The translations under genes were made by a program, and so were the position numbers. The notes below the pieces were generated by a model that saw only the letters and a list, made by a program, of their open reading frames with translations, had not been told where the DNA came from and made no database searches. Positions 23,669-36,178 of a stretch of 64,000 nt of DNA are shown here, piece after piece. How positions within the stretch are numbered: position 1 is the stretch's first letter; each line of letters opens with the position of its first letter. The stretch spans positions 30,673,911 to 30,737,910 of the forward strand of contig OY992537.1 of NCBI GenBank assembly GCA_963921195.1, in the 5' to 3' direction. The DNA is from Pegoplata infirma (taxonomy: Eukaryota; Arthropoda; Insecta; Diptera; Anthomyiidae).

Positions 23669-26290
23669 TATGTATATAAAAGTTTAAAATCATCTTTATA
23701 ACAATATTCTATGTCATTAACACACAAATATATTTTGAAAAAGTTTAAAAAAAAATTTTCTTTTTTTTTTGTAAATAAAAAAAAATGTTAAACTTAAAAA
23801 AAAAAATAAATGAATAAATAAATTTTTACATAACTAAAAATTTAATTAAAAAAAAAAACGAAAAAGTTTGAGTAAAGTTTTAATTTAATTTTAATTTTTA
23901 ATCAATTCAAAATTTACTCAAACTTTTTGGCATGCATTAAATAAATTTTTATTAAAAGTTAACTCAATATTGATAAATCGTTTACTGGTGCAAAATTCAG
24001 TAATTTTTTACTCAATATTATTAAAAAATTACTCAAAATTTTTTTTTTATTTTTTCCTGTGTGGAGGGTAAAAAAAAATATATTCACTATAAATCACTAT
24101 TATTGTAAAATTAACATTTTTAATTTTTCACCCCACCCTATATACGACAAGTATGGTACGGGGCAACAGAAAATGTAACATTAAGAATAGAAATTCAAAG
24201 TTGAGTTGTTTTAGTTATTGTATGAACAATGCCGAATTGCATTTAAGCATTACTTCTTAAAACATATGAGATACTCCACAACAAATTGCAAGCCAGAAAA
24301 AAAAATTAGAAAAATTAGCAATTATTATTTGCTTGATATTTTAAACTTAAATTTGTTTGGGTCAAACGCCAAAGCTTATTGGAAATTGGAAAAAAGTCGT
24401 TCCGTGTTTTGACCCATCCCCCATACAAATTTTCCCTTTAAGTTTGTCTCAAAACTAATTTAATGACCTATTATAATAGGTATCCTTTCGAAATGCCTCA
24501 TAGAATGTTTCATTCACTCAGTTAATTTATTTATATTAGGGGGTGAACTTTACTTCAATAAGGGGTGACTCATTAATTCTGTTTGTTTAAAATTAATAAC
24601 ATTTAAAATATATTTCTACACTCAATTTAAAATGATTTAATATAAGGGTTCAAGTTGAAAAAATGAAGAAGAAAAATTGAATTTTTTAAAAATTATAAAC
24701 ATTTCTGGTATTCCCAAACCGGTTTCAAATACTCCAATTAATGTTATCATTGTAGGATTTTAAATGTCGGTTTGTCTTGTTAATGGAAATTGTTTTTTAT
24801 TTATGTGAATATTTATAGTTTCTACGGAAAAAATTTTAACAGTTTCCAACACTACAATTCTATTTATAGCAATCTCAACCTCACTTCATACTTTCTTTCA
24901 ACTTTTTTGTCTCTTACATTATTTTGCATGGGTTACCAACATGATCTGGAATTGCAGACACAAATGAAGGAATTTGCATTTTCGGAGACGTGCCTTTGTC
25001 TTTACGGCATAAATATATTTGGTAATGTTTGAAGTAACATTTTTTTTATACTATTTTATTTAAAAAAAATGTTTTTTTAATTTATTTATTTATTTATTAA
25101 AAAAAATTTTGTTTTAATAAATTTTTTTAATTTATACAATTAAATATTTTAATTGGTTTCAAATTTTTTTTAATTAAATTTTTATTTTATATAATTAAAA
25201 CTTTTTTTTTTTAATTTTAACTATTTTTTTTAATTTATAGTTTTAAGTTTTTAGTTAAATAAATACCCATTTATTTTTAATTAATGATTTAGTGATTGGT
25301 CCGGATTTAATTAATTTTTTAATTAAATCTACGAATTTTTTAATTATTTTTTTTTTTCTGTGTAAAAGCATTATCATGTTAAAAAAATACAATTTAACGA
25401 AAATAATTTTTTAGTTAGCTAAAAAATTTTAATTGAAATATATGTATTCCCCTAATATTTCTGCCTACATCAAAACATATCTCTGCATATGTACAACCTG
25501 CATGTAAACATCAAAACACACTTCATTGGTGGCACACAGAGTACCGAGATACAACACCGAACAACATTTAGTCATTGCATTTTAGTTTTACAACAGCAAA
25601 TGAGGACAGGACTCATTTTATGGTCAGTAAAACAATACAATATGCAAAGGCTATTTTAAATATGTATGTTTTTCTGTGTATTGTAAACGATACTAGAATA
25701 TACATATGAAAATAAGTACGAATATTAAAGTTGGCCAAAATTTTGTTAAGTTTTGAAAAGCAATTTTTGGATTTTTTATTTACTTAAAGTAGAATTTTAA
25801 TAGATATGACCCTTAAAATTAAAAGAATCTTTTCAGACTTTAAAAATTTTGAAATACGTTCAAAAAATTTTTTTAAATAAAAATAAATTACTATCTTTTT
25901 TCTTAAACAAAAATAATGTTTTTCACCCCACTCTACTGAAAATCTAAGAGTTGTATTAATGTTGTCTGTCTGCTGTTTTGTATGTCAGTATTTGTTTGTA
26001 TTAAATGTTACATTTTGTTAGTTACTATGACCGCATTTCATTTTAATTGGATTGTTTGGCTTAGAGGCCAAATAGTCAGATGTTTGTACAGAAACATACG
26101 GAAAACAAGTGTATGTGTTGTTGCAAATTACTCAGACATACAAACACTCAGAAAATAAAGATAAAACAGATAACAAATTTTCTTTAAAATTTTTAAAAAT
26201 AGTTGGGCGTTCCCATTATGTGTTTGAACACTGATTTAATTTTATTTTTACAAATTACTAAATTTTATAATTATTTATTTTTTGTTTGTA
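23669..26290. other. AT-rich interval, mostly featureless
   Basis: About 24440-24740 matches 48340-48480 in reverse (ggttcaagttgaaaaa, aaaccggtttcaaa). The runs at 23750-24060 and 25050-25360 are poly-T/poly-A with ttaatt boxes, the latter ending ttttctgtgt, and may be AT-rich MITEs. No gene is supported. Confidence 0.4.
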
Positions 26291-26294
26291 TCAA

Positions 26295-26960
26295 CGCCCA
26301 CAATATTGACTTTTAGACAGTTTTTTAACATTTTTGTGCTCGGAAACCGTAAGTCGTAAGAAAAAACTTATAAAAAAAATATTGTGTATAAAATTATGAA
26401 GATTTAAAATTTAGAAACAAATTTTTTTTTTTTAAATTTAAAAAAAAAAAAAATTTGAAACCATATTTGAAAGTCCTTTTTTCCTGGGAAGGACACCATA
26501 ATTTTCCAAATTCAAAATATTGTATTAAAGTTTAGGATGTCCTTTAATCGCTGTTAGAATTTCAGAGAGGGGTTTTTCCGTATTGTTGAGCAATTAATTT
26601 TTAACGTTTCTAACGTCAAATATTTTATTTTTTCAAAATTTATTACTCGACAACACGAAAAAACACCTCCCTGAAATTTTAACAGCGTTAAAAGGACATT
26701 CTTAACTTTAATAAAAAATTTTGGTTTTGGAAATCTGTTGTGTCCTAAATAGGATACAAGGACATTCCAATATTGTTTTAAAAAATGTTTGTTAAATTTT
26801 TTTTGATTTTTTTTTGTTTATAAATTTTTAAATCTCCATTACTTTATCAACAATACTGTCACAGAAAGTTTTTTTTTACAACTTACGGCTTCCGAGTAAA
26901 AAACCACAAAAAAACTGTTGAAAAAAAATCAAATCTTCCGCTCTCTAACAAACTTTGAAA
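26295..26960. repeat. Foldback repeat, aagtcgtaag type
   Basis: The left arm (26300-26600) and right arm (26640-26940) are inverted copies: cggaaaccgtaagtcgta against acttacggcttccgag, and ttaaagtttaggatgtcc against ggacattcttaacttta. A third arm lies at 28225-28410 and another whole copy at 56400-56900. No coding frame. Confidence 0.7.
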
Positions 26961-27084
26961 ATGTACTGCAATACCAAAAAACACCTCTCAGAAATTTTAA
27001 CAGCGGTTAAAGGGCATTCTAAACTTTAAAACAATATTTTGTTTATGGAAATCCATGGTGTCCTTCTCAGGAAAAATGCCTCCG

Positions 27085-28180
27085 AATTTTGTACTCTTGC
27101 CCAAAACATTAAGCGGAAGATTTGGGTGTACTTGCAAAAGCAAAGTTTTTTTAGAAAAAATAATGTTATCTTACTTTGCTATTCCATGCAAAACGAATTG
27201 AAATATCAGTCGAGGACCCAATTAAAAAACCAAAAGAGCTGTACATTTCGTAAGTGAGTGCAAAAAAGGGTTTTTACATTTTGTAGAGTATAAAAGAATA
27301 TAACACTCTCACTTGTTTTATGTACATTTGATAAACAAATGGAAAATTTTTATGCGAAAAGCTTAGACTTGGTGAAAAAGTAGTTTGGTAAAAAAAATTA
27401 TTTTTTTTTCACGAAATACAAAATTATGTTAAAAAAAAATTAATGAACCCAAAATTTTTCGTGAAAATAATTTGGTGAAAAAAAGTTTTTGATGAATTTT
27501 TTTGATGAATACAAAAATTTTTTGATGTAAAAAAATTGATGAAAAAACATATGAAAAAAAAATTTTGGTGGGAAAAAAATTGATAATAAAAAATTTGATA
27601 AAAAAAATTTATGAAAAAAAGAATTATGAAAAAAAATTTGATAAAAAAAAAAATATGAAAAAAAATTTTGATGAAAAAAAAAATTTAATGAAAAAAAAAA
27701 TTAATGAAAAAAAAAAATTTATGAAAAAAAATTCGATAAAAAAAAATTATGAAAAAAAAAATGTATAAAAAAAAGGTATGATAAAAAAAAAGAAAACTTA
27801 TAAAAGAAGAAATTGATGAAAAAAAAAAAAAAAATATGAAAAAAAATTAATGAAAAAAAAAAAATTTATGAAACAAAATTTGATAAAAAAAAATTATGAA
27901 AAAAAATGTATGAAAAAAAATGTATGATAAAAAAAAATATGCAAAAATAATTGATGAAAAAAAAAAGTTTGCTGAAAAAAATTTTTGTTTGTTGAAAAAT
28001 AATTATGTTACTTTTTATTCACCAGCTGGTGAAAAACGGGTTTATTCACCACGAGGTGAATTATTATCGAAGCCACAAACCAAGCTATTAAAATTTTTGG
28101 TTTTAAGAAATTGAAAATAGTAAATCGTGTTTTCTTTTTCGTTAATTGTTAGCTTATATAGTCAAACTGAGGTGGCGTCC
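27085..28180 (+). repeat. A-rich mini-me-related repeat, copy 1
   Basis: It opens with cttgcccaaaacatta, gcaaagttttttta and ccatgcaaaacgaattga(a)atatc, a diverged mini-me front. About 600 bp of tgatgaaaaaaaattt follow, then the GGTGAATAA boxes and gtcaaactgaggtggc. A second copy lies at 38130-40000 and a reverse copy at 36480-36965. All reading frames here are lysine/asparagine runs of the repeat. Confidence 0.7.
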
Positions 28181-28224
28181 TGCAACTTTTTTAAAATTAG
28201 ACATCAGCCTAAAAACATTATCAT

Positions 28225-28410
28225 GTTAAGAAGGACATTCAAATATTGTTTTCAAAATTTTTTGTTGAAGTTTTTTAAAAAAAAATTTAAATTTTCATCA
28301 CTTTATCTACATTATTGTTTTTGTAAGTTTTTTCGTACGACTTACGGTTCCCGAGTAAAAAAATTTTGAAAAACTGTCTAAAAGTCAATATTGTCAAATC
28401 TTCCAAATCA
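28225..28410 (-). repeat. Extra arm of the aagtcgtaag foldback
   Basis: It contains cgtacgacttacggttcccgag and aactgtctaaaagtcaatattg, the reverse complement of 26300-26400. Confidence 0.65.
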
Positions 28411-28519
28411 TTTACAAAGCCCTATTAAAAAAAACCCTAAAAAAATTTGGAGCTTGATCCTTGATTTAATCTCCTTTTACTTATACATTTTTGAAAAATG
28501 GTCCAAAATCCATTTTTTT

Positions 28520-28684
28520 ATTTTGAGTAGGTTTATTCTAGCTCGTGGTCATCATTTCCTTTACTTATTAAAGTTATAATATTCTCATAAAAAAATTTTC
28601 TAGAAAATAATTTTTTGTTTTAAATTTATTTATGTTGGTCATTTTAAATGACCTCTAGTTAGAATAAACCTACTCAAAATATAA
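28520..28684. mobile_element. Short inverted-repeat element
   Basis: TTTTGAGTAGGTTTATTCTA at the left pairs with TAGAATAAACCTACTCAAAA at the right, after a 1-2 base offset. The interior is about 120 bp of AT-rich DNA. No target duplication could be assigned. Confidence 0.6.
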
Positions 28685-28799
28685 AATTTTAAAAGTCAAA
28701 TAAAACAATTTTGTTTTTTTTTAAATTTATACTGTTTTTCTTAAAACCTTGGATAATAATTCACCTGCTGGTGAATAAAAATGTTTTTCATAAATGGTT

Positions 28800-28958
28800 T
28801 TGAATTGAGAAAAGTGTGAAAGAAAAATTTTAATTTTTCTAAAAATTTAGACATCCTGGTTTGTTTCTTACTAGTTTCATATTATCCAGTTATAATAATC
28901 CTCAGAAAAACTTTTAATGTCAAGTTTTTATTTAGTTAATAGTCAATAAAACTCTATA
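28800..28958 (-). repeat. SINE/LINE-like segment, copy 1, distal part
   Basis: Matches 38645-38815 (gaattgagaaa(a/g)g, gacatcctggtt, tcatataatccagttat). In the second copy it runs directly into the tRNA-like segment, whereas here a 2.5-kb hairpin element intervenes. Confidence 0.6.
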
Positions 28959-29148
28959 TGAGGCATTCCACACCAAATGTCCCGCTACAGAAAAACATGT
29001 GTCCCGTAAATTTCTGAATAGGTTTTTTGGATAGCCCTATATGTAGCTAAGAAAATTGCGTTTTTGGTTTTTCAAATTTTCGAAAACTGGGCTTAGGAGG
29101 CGTGGTCAAATATTGGAAAAATGGTAAAATTTGTGGCGAGTTGCCTTG

Positions 29149-30522
29149 CCCAGCAGAAATTTTGCTGAACGTTCAGCAGCTTTTGGAAGGGGAACTTGAG
29201 TAAAGGAGCGCATCCAATTGCGCTGAATTCATGCATGATTCTCTAAGGCGATGTCCCACTTTAGAGCGCTAGTTGAATACACAGAAACAGCGCTCTTTAG
29301 ATGCACTGAAATCACGTGTCTTTAGAGCGCTGATTTAAGCAGAATAAAGATGCTGTAAATTCATGTATCTTTTTAGCGCTGATTTAAGCAGATTAAAGAT
29401 GCAGTGAATTCATGTATCTTTGTAGAGCTGATTTATGCAAAATAAAGATGCAGTGAATTCATGTATCTTTATCATCATTTAAAATGTGTTAAAGGCCTCT
29501 GTTATGTCTTTCAAAACTTTTCAAATCACATGATATTTTCCGAATCACTTGAAATCGAGTTTGGTGTTTGTTTACGGGTTCATTCAAAGTCAGACAAGGA
29601 AAAACAATAAAATTTAAAATTCGTTATTGATAAAATTCAATTTTGAATTTTTCAAAAAATTCAAGAAAGCATTTTATATATAATTCTTAAAAATTTTATT
29701 TTAAATTCTTAGAAGAAATAAAATTCAAAAAAATTTTATTTAAAATTCTTTAAAGAATTTTATTAATAAAAAAAAAGAATTTTATTTCCATAATAACAAA
29801 TATATTTTGAACAAATAAATATTCAAACCAAAAGTAAAATAAAATTAAACCAAAAATAAAATTCAAAAATAAAATTCAAACCAAAAATATTTTTTTTTTT
29901 TTTTTGAGAATTTTATTTTTGGAAATAATAAAATTCAAATGGTTTTGAGAATTTTATTTAAACAAAAATTTTATTTCAAATACCTTATGAATTTTAAATA
30001 AAATTCGATTTTTTTCCTTGTCTGTTCAAAGTTGAAATCAAATAACTAAAATTTAAAAAAATATAACAAAAAAATTCATTCGTTTTACTTTACAAAACTT
30101 TATTTATGTGAAACAAAATGAAAAAAAAAAATCGGAAGTGAACATCAAAAAAATATCGAAAATTTTCATTTTCACATTTTTTATGGGATTTTTTTTGGGA
30201 ACAGCGGTCAAAGATGCTATGATTGAAGCGCTCTTTGCAGCGCTGATTAATGCGCAATAATGATGCAGTCAAATCATGTGTCTTTGTCTAAAACTCATGT
30301 TTTTTTATTCAAAAAGTGTTAAAAATATTAAAAAGGAAAGCAAGTGTGAAATTTTATCAAAAAATAATTACACATTATAAGTTTTATATAAAAAATCTTA
30401 AAAAAAAAATTAAAATTTTTTCCCCTTCCTTTTACTGCATCCCAAAGAGCGCTCTTTGGATGCGCTACGGTATGCTATAAACAGATGCTGTGTCGCCAAA
30501 ATCTCGATTTATTTCTGCTGGG
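29149..30522. mobile_element. CCC-family element, CCCAGCAGAAAT type
   Basis: The ends CCCAGCAGAAAT and ATTTCTGCTGGG are inverted. TG duplications flank them (29147-29148 and 30523-30524). The uninterrupted opposite arm of the surrounding hairpin (31240-31262) gives the original sequence, confirming the insertion to the base. About four minisatellite units of roughly 55 bp (agcgctgatttaagcag, aaagatgcagtgaattcatg) lie at 29310-29470, with another near 30215-30285. It contains the hAT-type element at 29591-30024. Confidence 0.9.
29591..30024. mobile_element. hAT-type MITE with 8-bp target duplication
   Basis: The ends CAGACAAGGAAAAA and TTTTTTCCTTGTCTG are inverted. TTCAAAGT occurs exactly at 29583-29590 and 30025-30032, the 8-bp duplication typical of hAT. 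The interior consists of ataaaattcaaa-type repeats in both orientations. No coding frame. Confidence 0.88.
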
Positions 30523-31447
30523 TGATTAAATATTTATATATATATATATTATTTATATATATATATATATCACATTAAAACGGAATGCACCACAATGTCA
30601 AAAATTTACGTTCTTCTATAGTTTTGTATGGGCTATCGATTAAATTTTTTTTTTTGGAAAATTTTCAGAACCCGTTCTGAAATTTTCCATTTTCTAAAAA
30701 AGTCAATTTATCAAAAATCCGGCCACTTTTTTTTTCTTTTTTATTTATTTTTTTAAAAGTTTAGATGTTTGTCCATCCACACAAAAAAAATCAGAAACAC
30801 GTTCATCTTTTTTTTCGAGAAAATCGCATTTGAACTTTAAATTTCTTAACAATTTTGTTATTTGCTTGTATTTCTTTGTTTTAAAGTTGCGAATGAGTAA
30901 TATTAATTGCATAAATATTCGTCATACAATGACACAAGAAAATACAAGCAAATATCAAAATTGTTATGAAATTTAAAGTTCAAATGAGATTTTCTCGAAA
31001 AAAAAAAGATGAACGTGTTTCTGATTTTTTTTGTGTGAATGGACAAACATCTAAACTTTTAAAAAAATAAATAAAAAAGAAAAAAAAGGGGCCGGATTTT
31101 TGATAAATTGACTTTTTTAGAAAATGGAAAATTTCAGAACGGGTTCTGAAAATTTTCCAAAAAAAAAAAAATTTAATCGATAGCCCATACAAAACTATAG
31201 AAGAACGTAAATTTTTGACATTGTGGTGCATTCCGTTTTAATGTGATAAATATTTAATCAAGGCAACTCGCCACAAATTTGACCATTTTTCCAATATTTG
31301 ACCACGCCTCCTAAGCCCAGTTTTTGAAAAATTGAAAAACCAAAATCGCAATTTTCTAAGTTCCATATAGGGCTATCCATACTACCTATTCAGAAGTTTA
31401 CGGTACACATGTTTTTTTTCGCTGGACATTTGGTGTGGAATTCCTCA

Positions 31448-31676
31448 TATGTGAAAATTATTAACAGATCGCAGCTGACAAGGATTGAACTCATCATCAT
31501 CTGTAATACTTTGCTATTAACTGCTTGTAACGTACAATCACTCTAGACCGATACGCCAAGTAGGCTGTTAAGCAAGTATCAACTAAATCTGATTTTTTTC
31601 AATTCGAGTGTGGTTGTTGCTGTTGTTTTTTCTAACAGAAGAGTTTGTTATTGTAATTATATGTAAACAAACTTAT
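31448..31676 (-). repeat. SINE-like segment with degenerate tRNA boxes, copy 1
   Basis: On the minus strand it carries GGTCTAGAGTGATTG (A-box-like, about 31538-31552) and GAGTTCAATCC (B-box-like, 31482-31492), spaced as in a tRNA-derived promoter. The better copy is at 38815-38960. This one is cut by the insertion beginning at 31677. Confidence 0.4.
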
Positions 31677-34189
31677 CCAGCGAAAAAAGAACATACTAAA
31701 ATGTTAATAAAAAGTAGTTCAACTGCTGCTGGATTAGTTCTAACTCTGCTGAAACTCTAGTGAATTTAATATAGCGGTGTCGCGCAAAATATGTAGTATT
31801 TTTAACATTTTTTAAGTACATATAAAGTAGTACTCATAATGTTGTCTTAGTTTAAGATTTTGTGTGTATAGTTTAACTACATCTTTAAGATCAGTATTTA
31901 AAAGCATTTTTGCACTCATTAAAAAGTGTCTTTTTAGAACCCATTAGGAAGTAGATTTAGCAAGCGGTGCTAACGATGCCAATGTTTTAATAATACTACT
32001 ATACATGGAAAATGCGACTGGGACGCGACCTTGTAGACTTGATTACAACTGTTTTGCTGGTCAAAAATCCTGTGTCCAAACTTTTCCATCACATCAGGTT
32101 TTTGAGAAAATTTAGGTTAAGATTCAAAAAAATCGCAGTTTTAGTCAACTTATGCCGGATGAACCCGATGTGCTAGCGATTTAAAAATAAGTCGACGGTA
32201 AAGCTTAAACATTACTCTATAAGATGCAGAACTCATTTGGTCAGTCGCATTAACCTTTCGGATTCCAATTGTTTTTAAATAATGTCTTTCCCCCAAAAAC
32301 TTTTTTTCGATACTGGGGAATAAGACATCATTAAAAGACTATTGGTGCCCTAAGGGTTAAGGCGAAAAACTAATGAGTTCAGCAACCTTAAGAGCAATGT
32401 TTGATCTACACCCTCGGCTTATTTTTAAGTCGCTATCACATCGGGTTCATCCGATATGAGTTAGCAAAAATTATTAAAAACCTGATGTGATGGAAAAGTT
32501 TGGAGACCAGATTTGTGATCACTAGAACAATTGCAATTAAAAAAAAAAAGTATTTTTTTTAAATGTTCAGTAGTGTAACTGTATCACAGAAAATACCAAA
32601 AACCAAATTGGAGCGAGAAAAACTTATGTCATTAGATCGATTTAAGTGAATATCGGACAACATTTATCCCATGGTATGTATGATCGTTTTGAAATTTAAA
32701 TATTTTATAGAAATCTATAACAATACTCGGAGGTAAGAAAGCTTTATGCAAAAGTATGGGCATTCAAAAAATTTCGGATAAAACACGAACTGGAAGGAAT
32801 ATCGTCAAAAAAATGCGTGTCGGCCTAATTTAATAGGGACTATTATATATAAATTAAGAGGTCGTACGCTTTGCAGTCGTGTTGGAAAACCGTTTTGAGT
32901 ACTTTATTTTTTCAATTACAAGTATATCTAAGTTTATGATTGTTCGAAAAATCAAATGGTTTTAAATCACTTAAAATCGTTATGTATTACTCGAAGAACA
33001 AAGTGTGTAATTGTTAAAAAAGAGTTCGAAGTCCAAGACACACTTTTGTTTAGGGTTTTTGAGTTACGAGCTTCATTGAAAATGATTTAGAAAAAAAGGA
33101 GGAACATTTTTGAAAGTTTTTCTAAGTTCCGAAATTTGTTTGAAAAGTTTTTTTGCAATACACCAATATTTTTCATATTTGAAAATCACTTTTTTTTTTT
33201 ACATTGCTTTTAAAACGCTTTAACCTAGCGCAGATCGATGTTAACATTTTGATCTACTGAAAGCACTCGGTATTGGTTTTTGGGGGACACATTTTCTCTC
33301 GCGATACATTTGTTATGCTTTTCGCACTAAATCAACACAGTTTTGTCATTATTTTAACTATTTTTTTATATTCGTGCTTTTTCTAATCCCCTGGGTTCAA
33401 GTTCAGGGATTTAAACTTCATCCGACAGAAAATTGATTCATTTGCTGACAAAAACACAAAATCGTTAGAAAATTGAATTTTTTAGAGGTTGGTTCGCTTC
33501 TTTAAGGAGAAACCTTTTCCCTCTGGTTCGATTTTAACCTACCTAGGACTATAAGAAATATTCATGCCAAGCTTCAGGTGGATAGCTCTTTTATTTTGGA
33601 CTGCATATGTTACATACAGACAGGGATATTCATAGAACTTCTAAGAATCGATCACTGATCGTTTAGATTTGATTGAATGCATCACAATCAATCAATAACT
33701 CGATTTTGAAAAAAGTGCTACGTTGTTTTGCATTTTAGGCGACAATACTCTTTATGGGGGTCCTCCCTCGATATTTCGATGTTTTACGAACGGAATGACA
33801 AAGTGTGTGTACCCCCCATACTGTAGTTAAAAGGTATAAGAACAAAATATGTTTGCACCAAATTTAAATTTAAAAAAATTTAATATTTTTATTCTTGGAA
33901 CTCTAACCTATCAATTATTAACTTGTTGCCTTTAAATTAGTTTAACTAAAATTCTATTAAATGAATTTGAATAAATATAAACAATGTTCTTTTTATTACG
34001 TTTAGAAAATATTTAAAAAAAAACTTATTCCAAATATAGTGTTCTTATCCATATTATTTGCCTTCTTATCGACATATTTGGATGTTATTTTAAACTACTT
34101 TTTTGCAACAAAAAATATTCACTAATTGCTACTTTTGATGTAGTTTAGAACTACTTCGTTTTGAACTACTTCGATATTTTTTTGCTGGG
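31677..34189. mobile_element. CCC-like element of about 2.5 kb
   Basis: The left end CCAGCGAAAAAAG and right end TTTTTTTGCTGGG are imperfect inverted repeats, followed inward by agtagttcaa boxes in opposite orientation. TAT flanks both sides. The homologous segment at 39000-39050 lacks the whole block, so it is an insertion. It holds a diverged minus-strand mini-me remnant (about 33600-33843) and a segment near 33360-33530 also seen at 40650-40800. No transposase frame is readable. Confidence 0.65.
33600..33843 (-). mobile_element. Degenerate mini-me remnant
   Basis: Minus-strand fragment with aatcgatcactgatcg, ctttatgggggtcctcc, gatatttcgatgtttta, aacggaatgacaaa and a decayed ccccccatactgtag end. 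The GTCY microsatellite is lost. Confidence 0.6.
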
Positions 34190-34440
34190 TATTTTTAGTA
34201 ATCATTATTCTTCTTCCTCTCCTTCATCAATTCTGATCTAAGTACTTATTTTTGCAAAAATTGCCAGACATGGTCTATATTTTAGACACAAATGTTAGGT
34301 GCCACTTAGGGCGACTTATAGTTGTTATTTTTAAATTATTGTTTCTGTAAAGACAGTCGAGCTCAGGCTCTAATTATAATTATGTATTATAATTTTTTGA
34401 TTTGTTATATATGGTTTTGGTTTTTCACCAGCTTTTGAAT
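34190..34440 (-). repeat. SINE/LINE-like segment, copy 1, proximal part
   Basis: Matches 39045-39290 (tctgatctaagtacttatttt, gacacaaatgttaggt, gttgagctcaggctctaatt). It continues the segment broken by the element at 31677-34189. Confidence 0.6.
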
Positions 34441-34600
34441 TAACCCTGCTGTTAGGTTAGAAAAAACTTACGGATGTTAGGTTAGTGGACCATTTGGTCC
34501 ATACGTAATATTCAAACAAAATAACAATTTAATATTATATTTGTATATATTTTGGATCATATCTTACCTAAATACGATTATTTTAAGCTTAACTCAACGT

Positions 34601-35121
34601 TAGAGATGGGTGCGTGAGTGAATTTTGGGTCACGCTCACGCAAGAAATATTATAATCGCTCATGAATTACTCATTCGATTTTTTTCTTTACTCACGCTCA
34701 CTTACATTTCACGCCAGTAAAACTAAAATAAGTTACGATCATGCGTGACTCACGTGATTCATAATTACGCTCACCCCAATTCACGCAACATTCACTTACA
34801 AATACACAATTTTAAGGAAATTAAAAAAAAAAGAAATCATATATTAGCAGACCGTTAATTTGAATTTTAACTGATTGCTAAACAAAAATAAAAATAAAAC
34901 TATAAATAAAATGAAAACAATACAAAAAATAATATTGAATCACGCAAGAAAAATAGAACACACGCAAAAATTAGGCTCGATTTCTAAACACTCACACATA
35001 AAAGTTTTGGAATCACACTCACTCAAGCATGATTCTCGTTATTAACTAGACTTTCGCTCGAGCGTGAGTCACGCGTGATTTACGAGAACCACGCAAATCA
35101 CGTGACCAGCACCCATCTCTA
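34601..35121. mobile_element. hAT-type MITE with TAGAGATGGGT ends
   Basis: TAGAGATGGGTGC and GCACCCATCTCTA are inverted ends. The flanking 8-mers CTCAACGT and CTCAACAC agree at six of eight places, consistent with an old hAT target duplication. The body is rich in the palindromic tcacgtga and cacgc motifs. Confidence 0.75.
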
Positions 35122-35365
35122 CTCAACACAGCTAATGTAAGCATTTGTTGAGGGATTCCCTTTTTTCATATTCTTTTCTTTAGAGATTGTTTTGTATTAT
35201 AATTCAACGAAAGGTTCATATGTTAGTTTTGTTTTTTCCTATAATTTCTAATGATTCATCTCATTTAGGTGGCGTGGATATTGCTGATCAAATGGTTGGT
35301 TCCTACAGCACGAAACGCGCAAGTAATCGATGGCCTAACGTTGTATTTGCAAACATACTTGATAT

Positions 35366-36178
35366 CCCAACAAAACCTTAAACATGGTAACGGTTGTGTA
35401 ATGCATTACCATGTAATGCATAGCCCAATAAAAATTAAAAAATGTGCATTAATTTTCGCCTACCGCTTACCATAGTCATTCACTATATTTATTTTTCATA
35501 CATTATGTGGAGGTTCTTCTGACGATGTCTTGAACCGCACTATGAGAGCCCGACAAGCATTCGGCCAACTCAGCACAGTGTGGAAATCACCAATCAACTT
35601 TGGGAACGCACTCATCAGAACCAAATACAAATCGAAGTGTTGAGGAGGAAATGGCGCTGGATTGGCCATGCATTACGAAGACCACCAGACGATGTCACCC
35701 GTAATGCTATAGACTGGAACCCGCAAGGCAGTAGAAGAAGAGGACGACCAGCACACACTTGGCGAAGGCAACTAGATCTAGAAGCTTTGAGAGAAGGCAA
35801 AACCTGGAACGAAATAAAGAACCTTGCACCAAACAGAAACGATTGGAGAAACTTTGTTGAGGCCCTATGCTCCTTATAGGAACTAAAGGAACCAATATAT
35901 ATATATATTTATTTTTCATGCATTATGTAAAACTCATGCATTGCTTTGAGTGACATCCCAAACAAAAAGAATCAATCAAGTATAGGGATAGGATTAATGA
36001 TTTTTGTTTGGGATAAGACTCAAAGTAGCGCATGAGTTTTACATAATGCGTGAAAAACACAAAAAAGTTATGCCTATGGTAAGCGATAGGGAAAAAATTC
36101 ATATTATTGTTTTTTTTTTGTTATGCATTACATGGTAATGCATTACATGGCCGTCACCATTTTAAAAGTTTTGCCGGA
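35366..36178. mobile_element. CCC-like element, CCCAACAAAAC type
   Basis: The left end CCCAACAAAACCTTAAACA and the inverse of the right end (TCCGGCAAAACTTTTAAAA) are imperfect TIRs. Inside them both arms carry tgtaatgcattaccatg. The flanks AT (35364-35365) and AT (36179-36180) form the duplication. It contains a LINE fragment (35509-35904). The remainder is partly palindromic, with arms at 35928-35980 and 36000-36050 around tcccaaacaaaaa. Confidence 0.82.
35509..35904 (+). pseudogene. 5'-truncated LINE fragment (polyprotein C-terminus)
   Basis: The frame near 35530-35590 reads ARQAFGQLSTVWKS. A second frame from about 35580 holds RRKWRWIGHALRRP, RRRGRPAHTWRRQ and WRNFVEALCS. This is the order of a widespread C-terminal segment of insect non-LTR retrotransposon reverse transcriptases. 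The two parts lie in different frames with the usual intervening segment missing, so there is an internal deletion. Flanks 35485-35508 and 35905-35928 are a 24-bp direct repeat with one mismatch. A (TA)n tail precedes the right repeat. Confidence 0.82.

Larger units (their letters stand above)
28959..31447. mobile_element. Giant TA-targeting hairpin element FB-A (with nested insertions)
   Basis: It starts TGAGGCATTCCACACCAAAT and ends with the inverse, ATTTGGTGTGGAATTCCTCA. TA flanks both sides, and the empty site tctatatgtgaaaa is preserved at 38811-38824. Without the inserted DNA it is about 1.1 kb. The arms pair from end to end, with a loop near 30860-30970. The left arm is split by the CCC element at 29149-30522. 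A transcript would fold into a long near-perfect duplex. Confidence 0.88.

Noticed and set aside
24790..25032. 80-codon frame as a small gene
   Set aside because: No start context, domain, or second exon signal. Frames of this size are common by chance in DNA of this composition.
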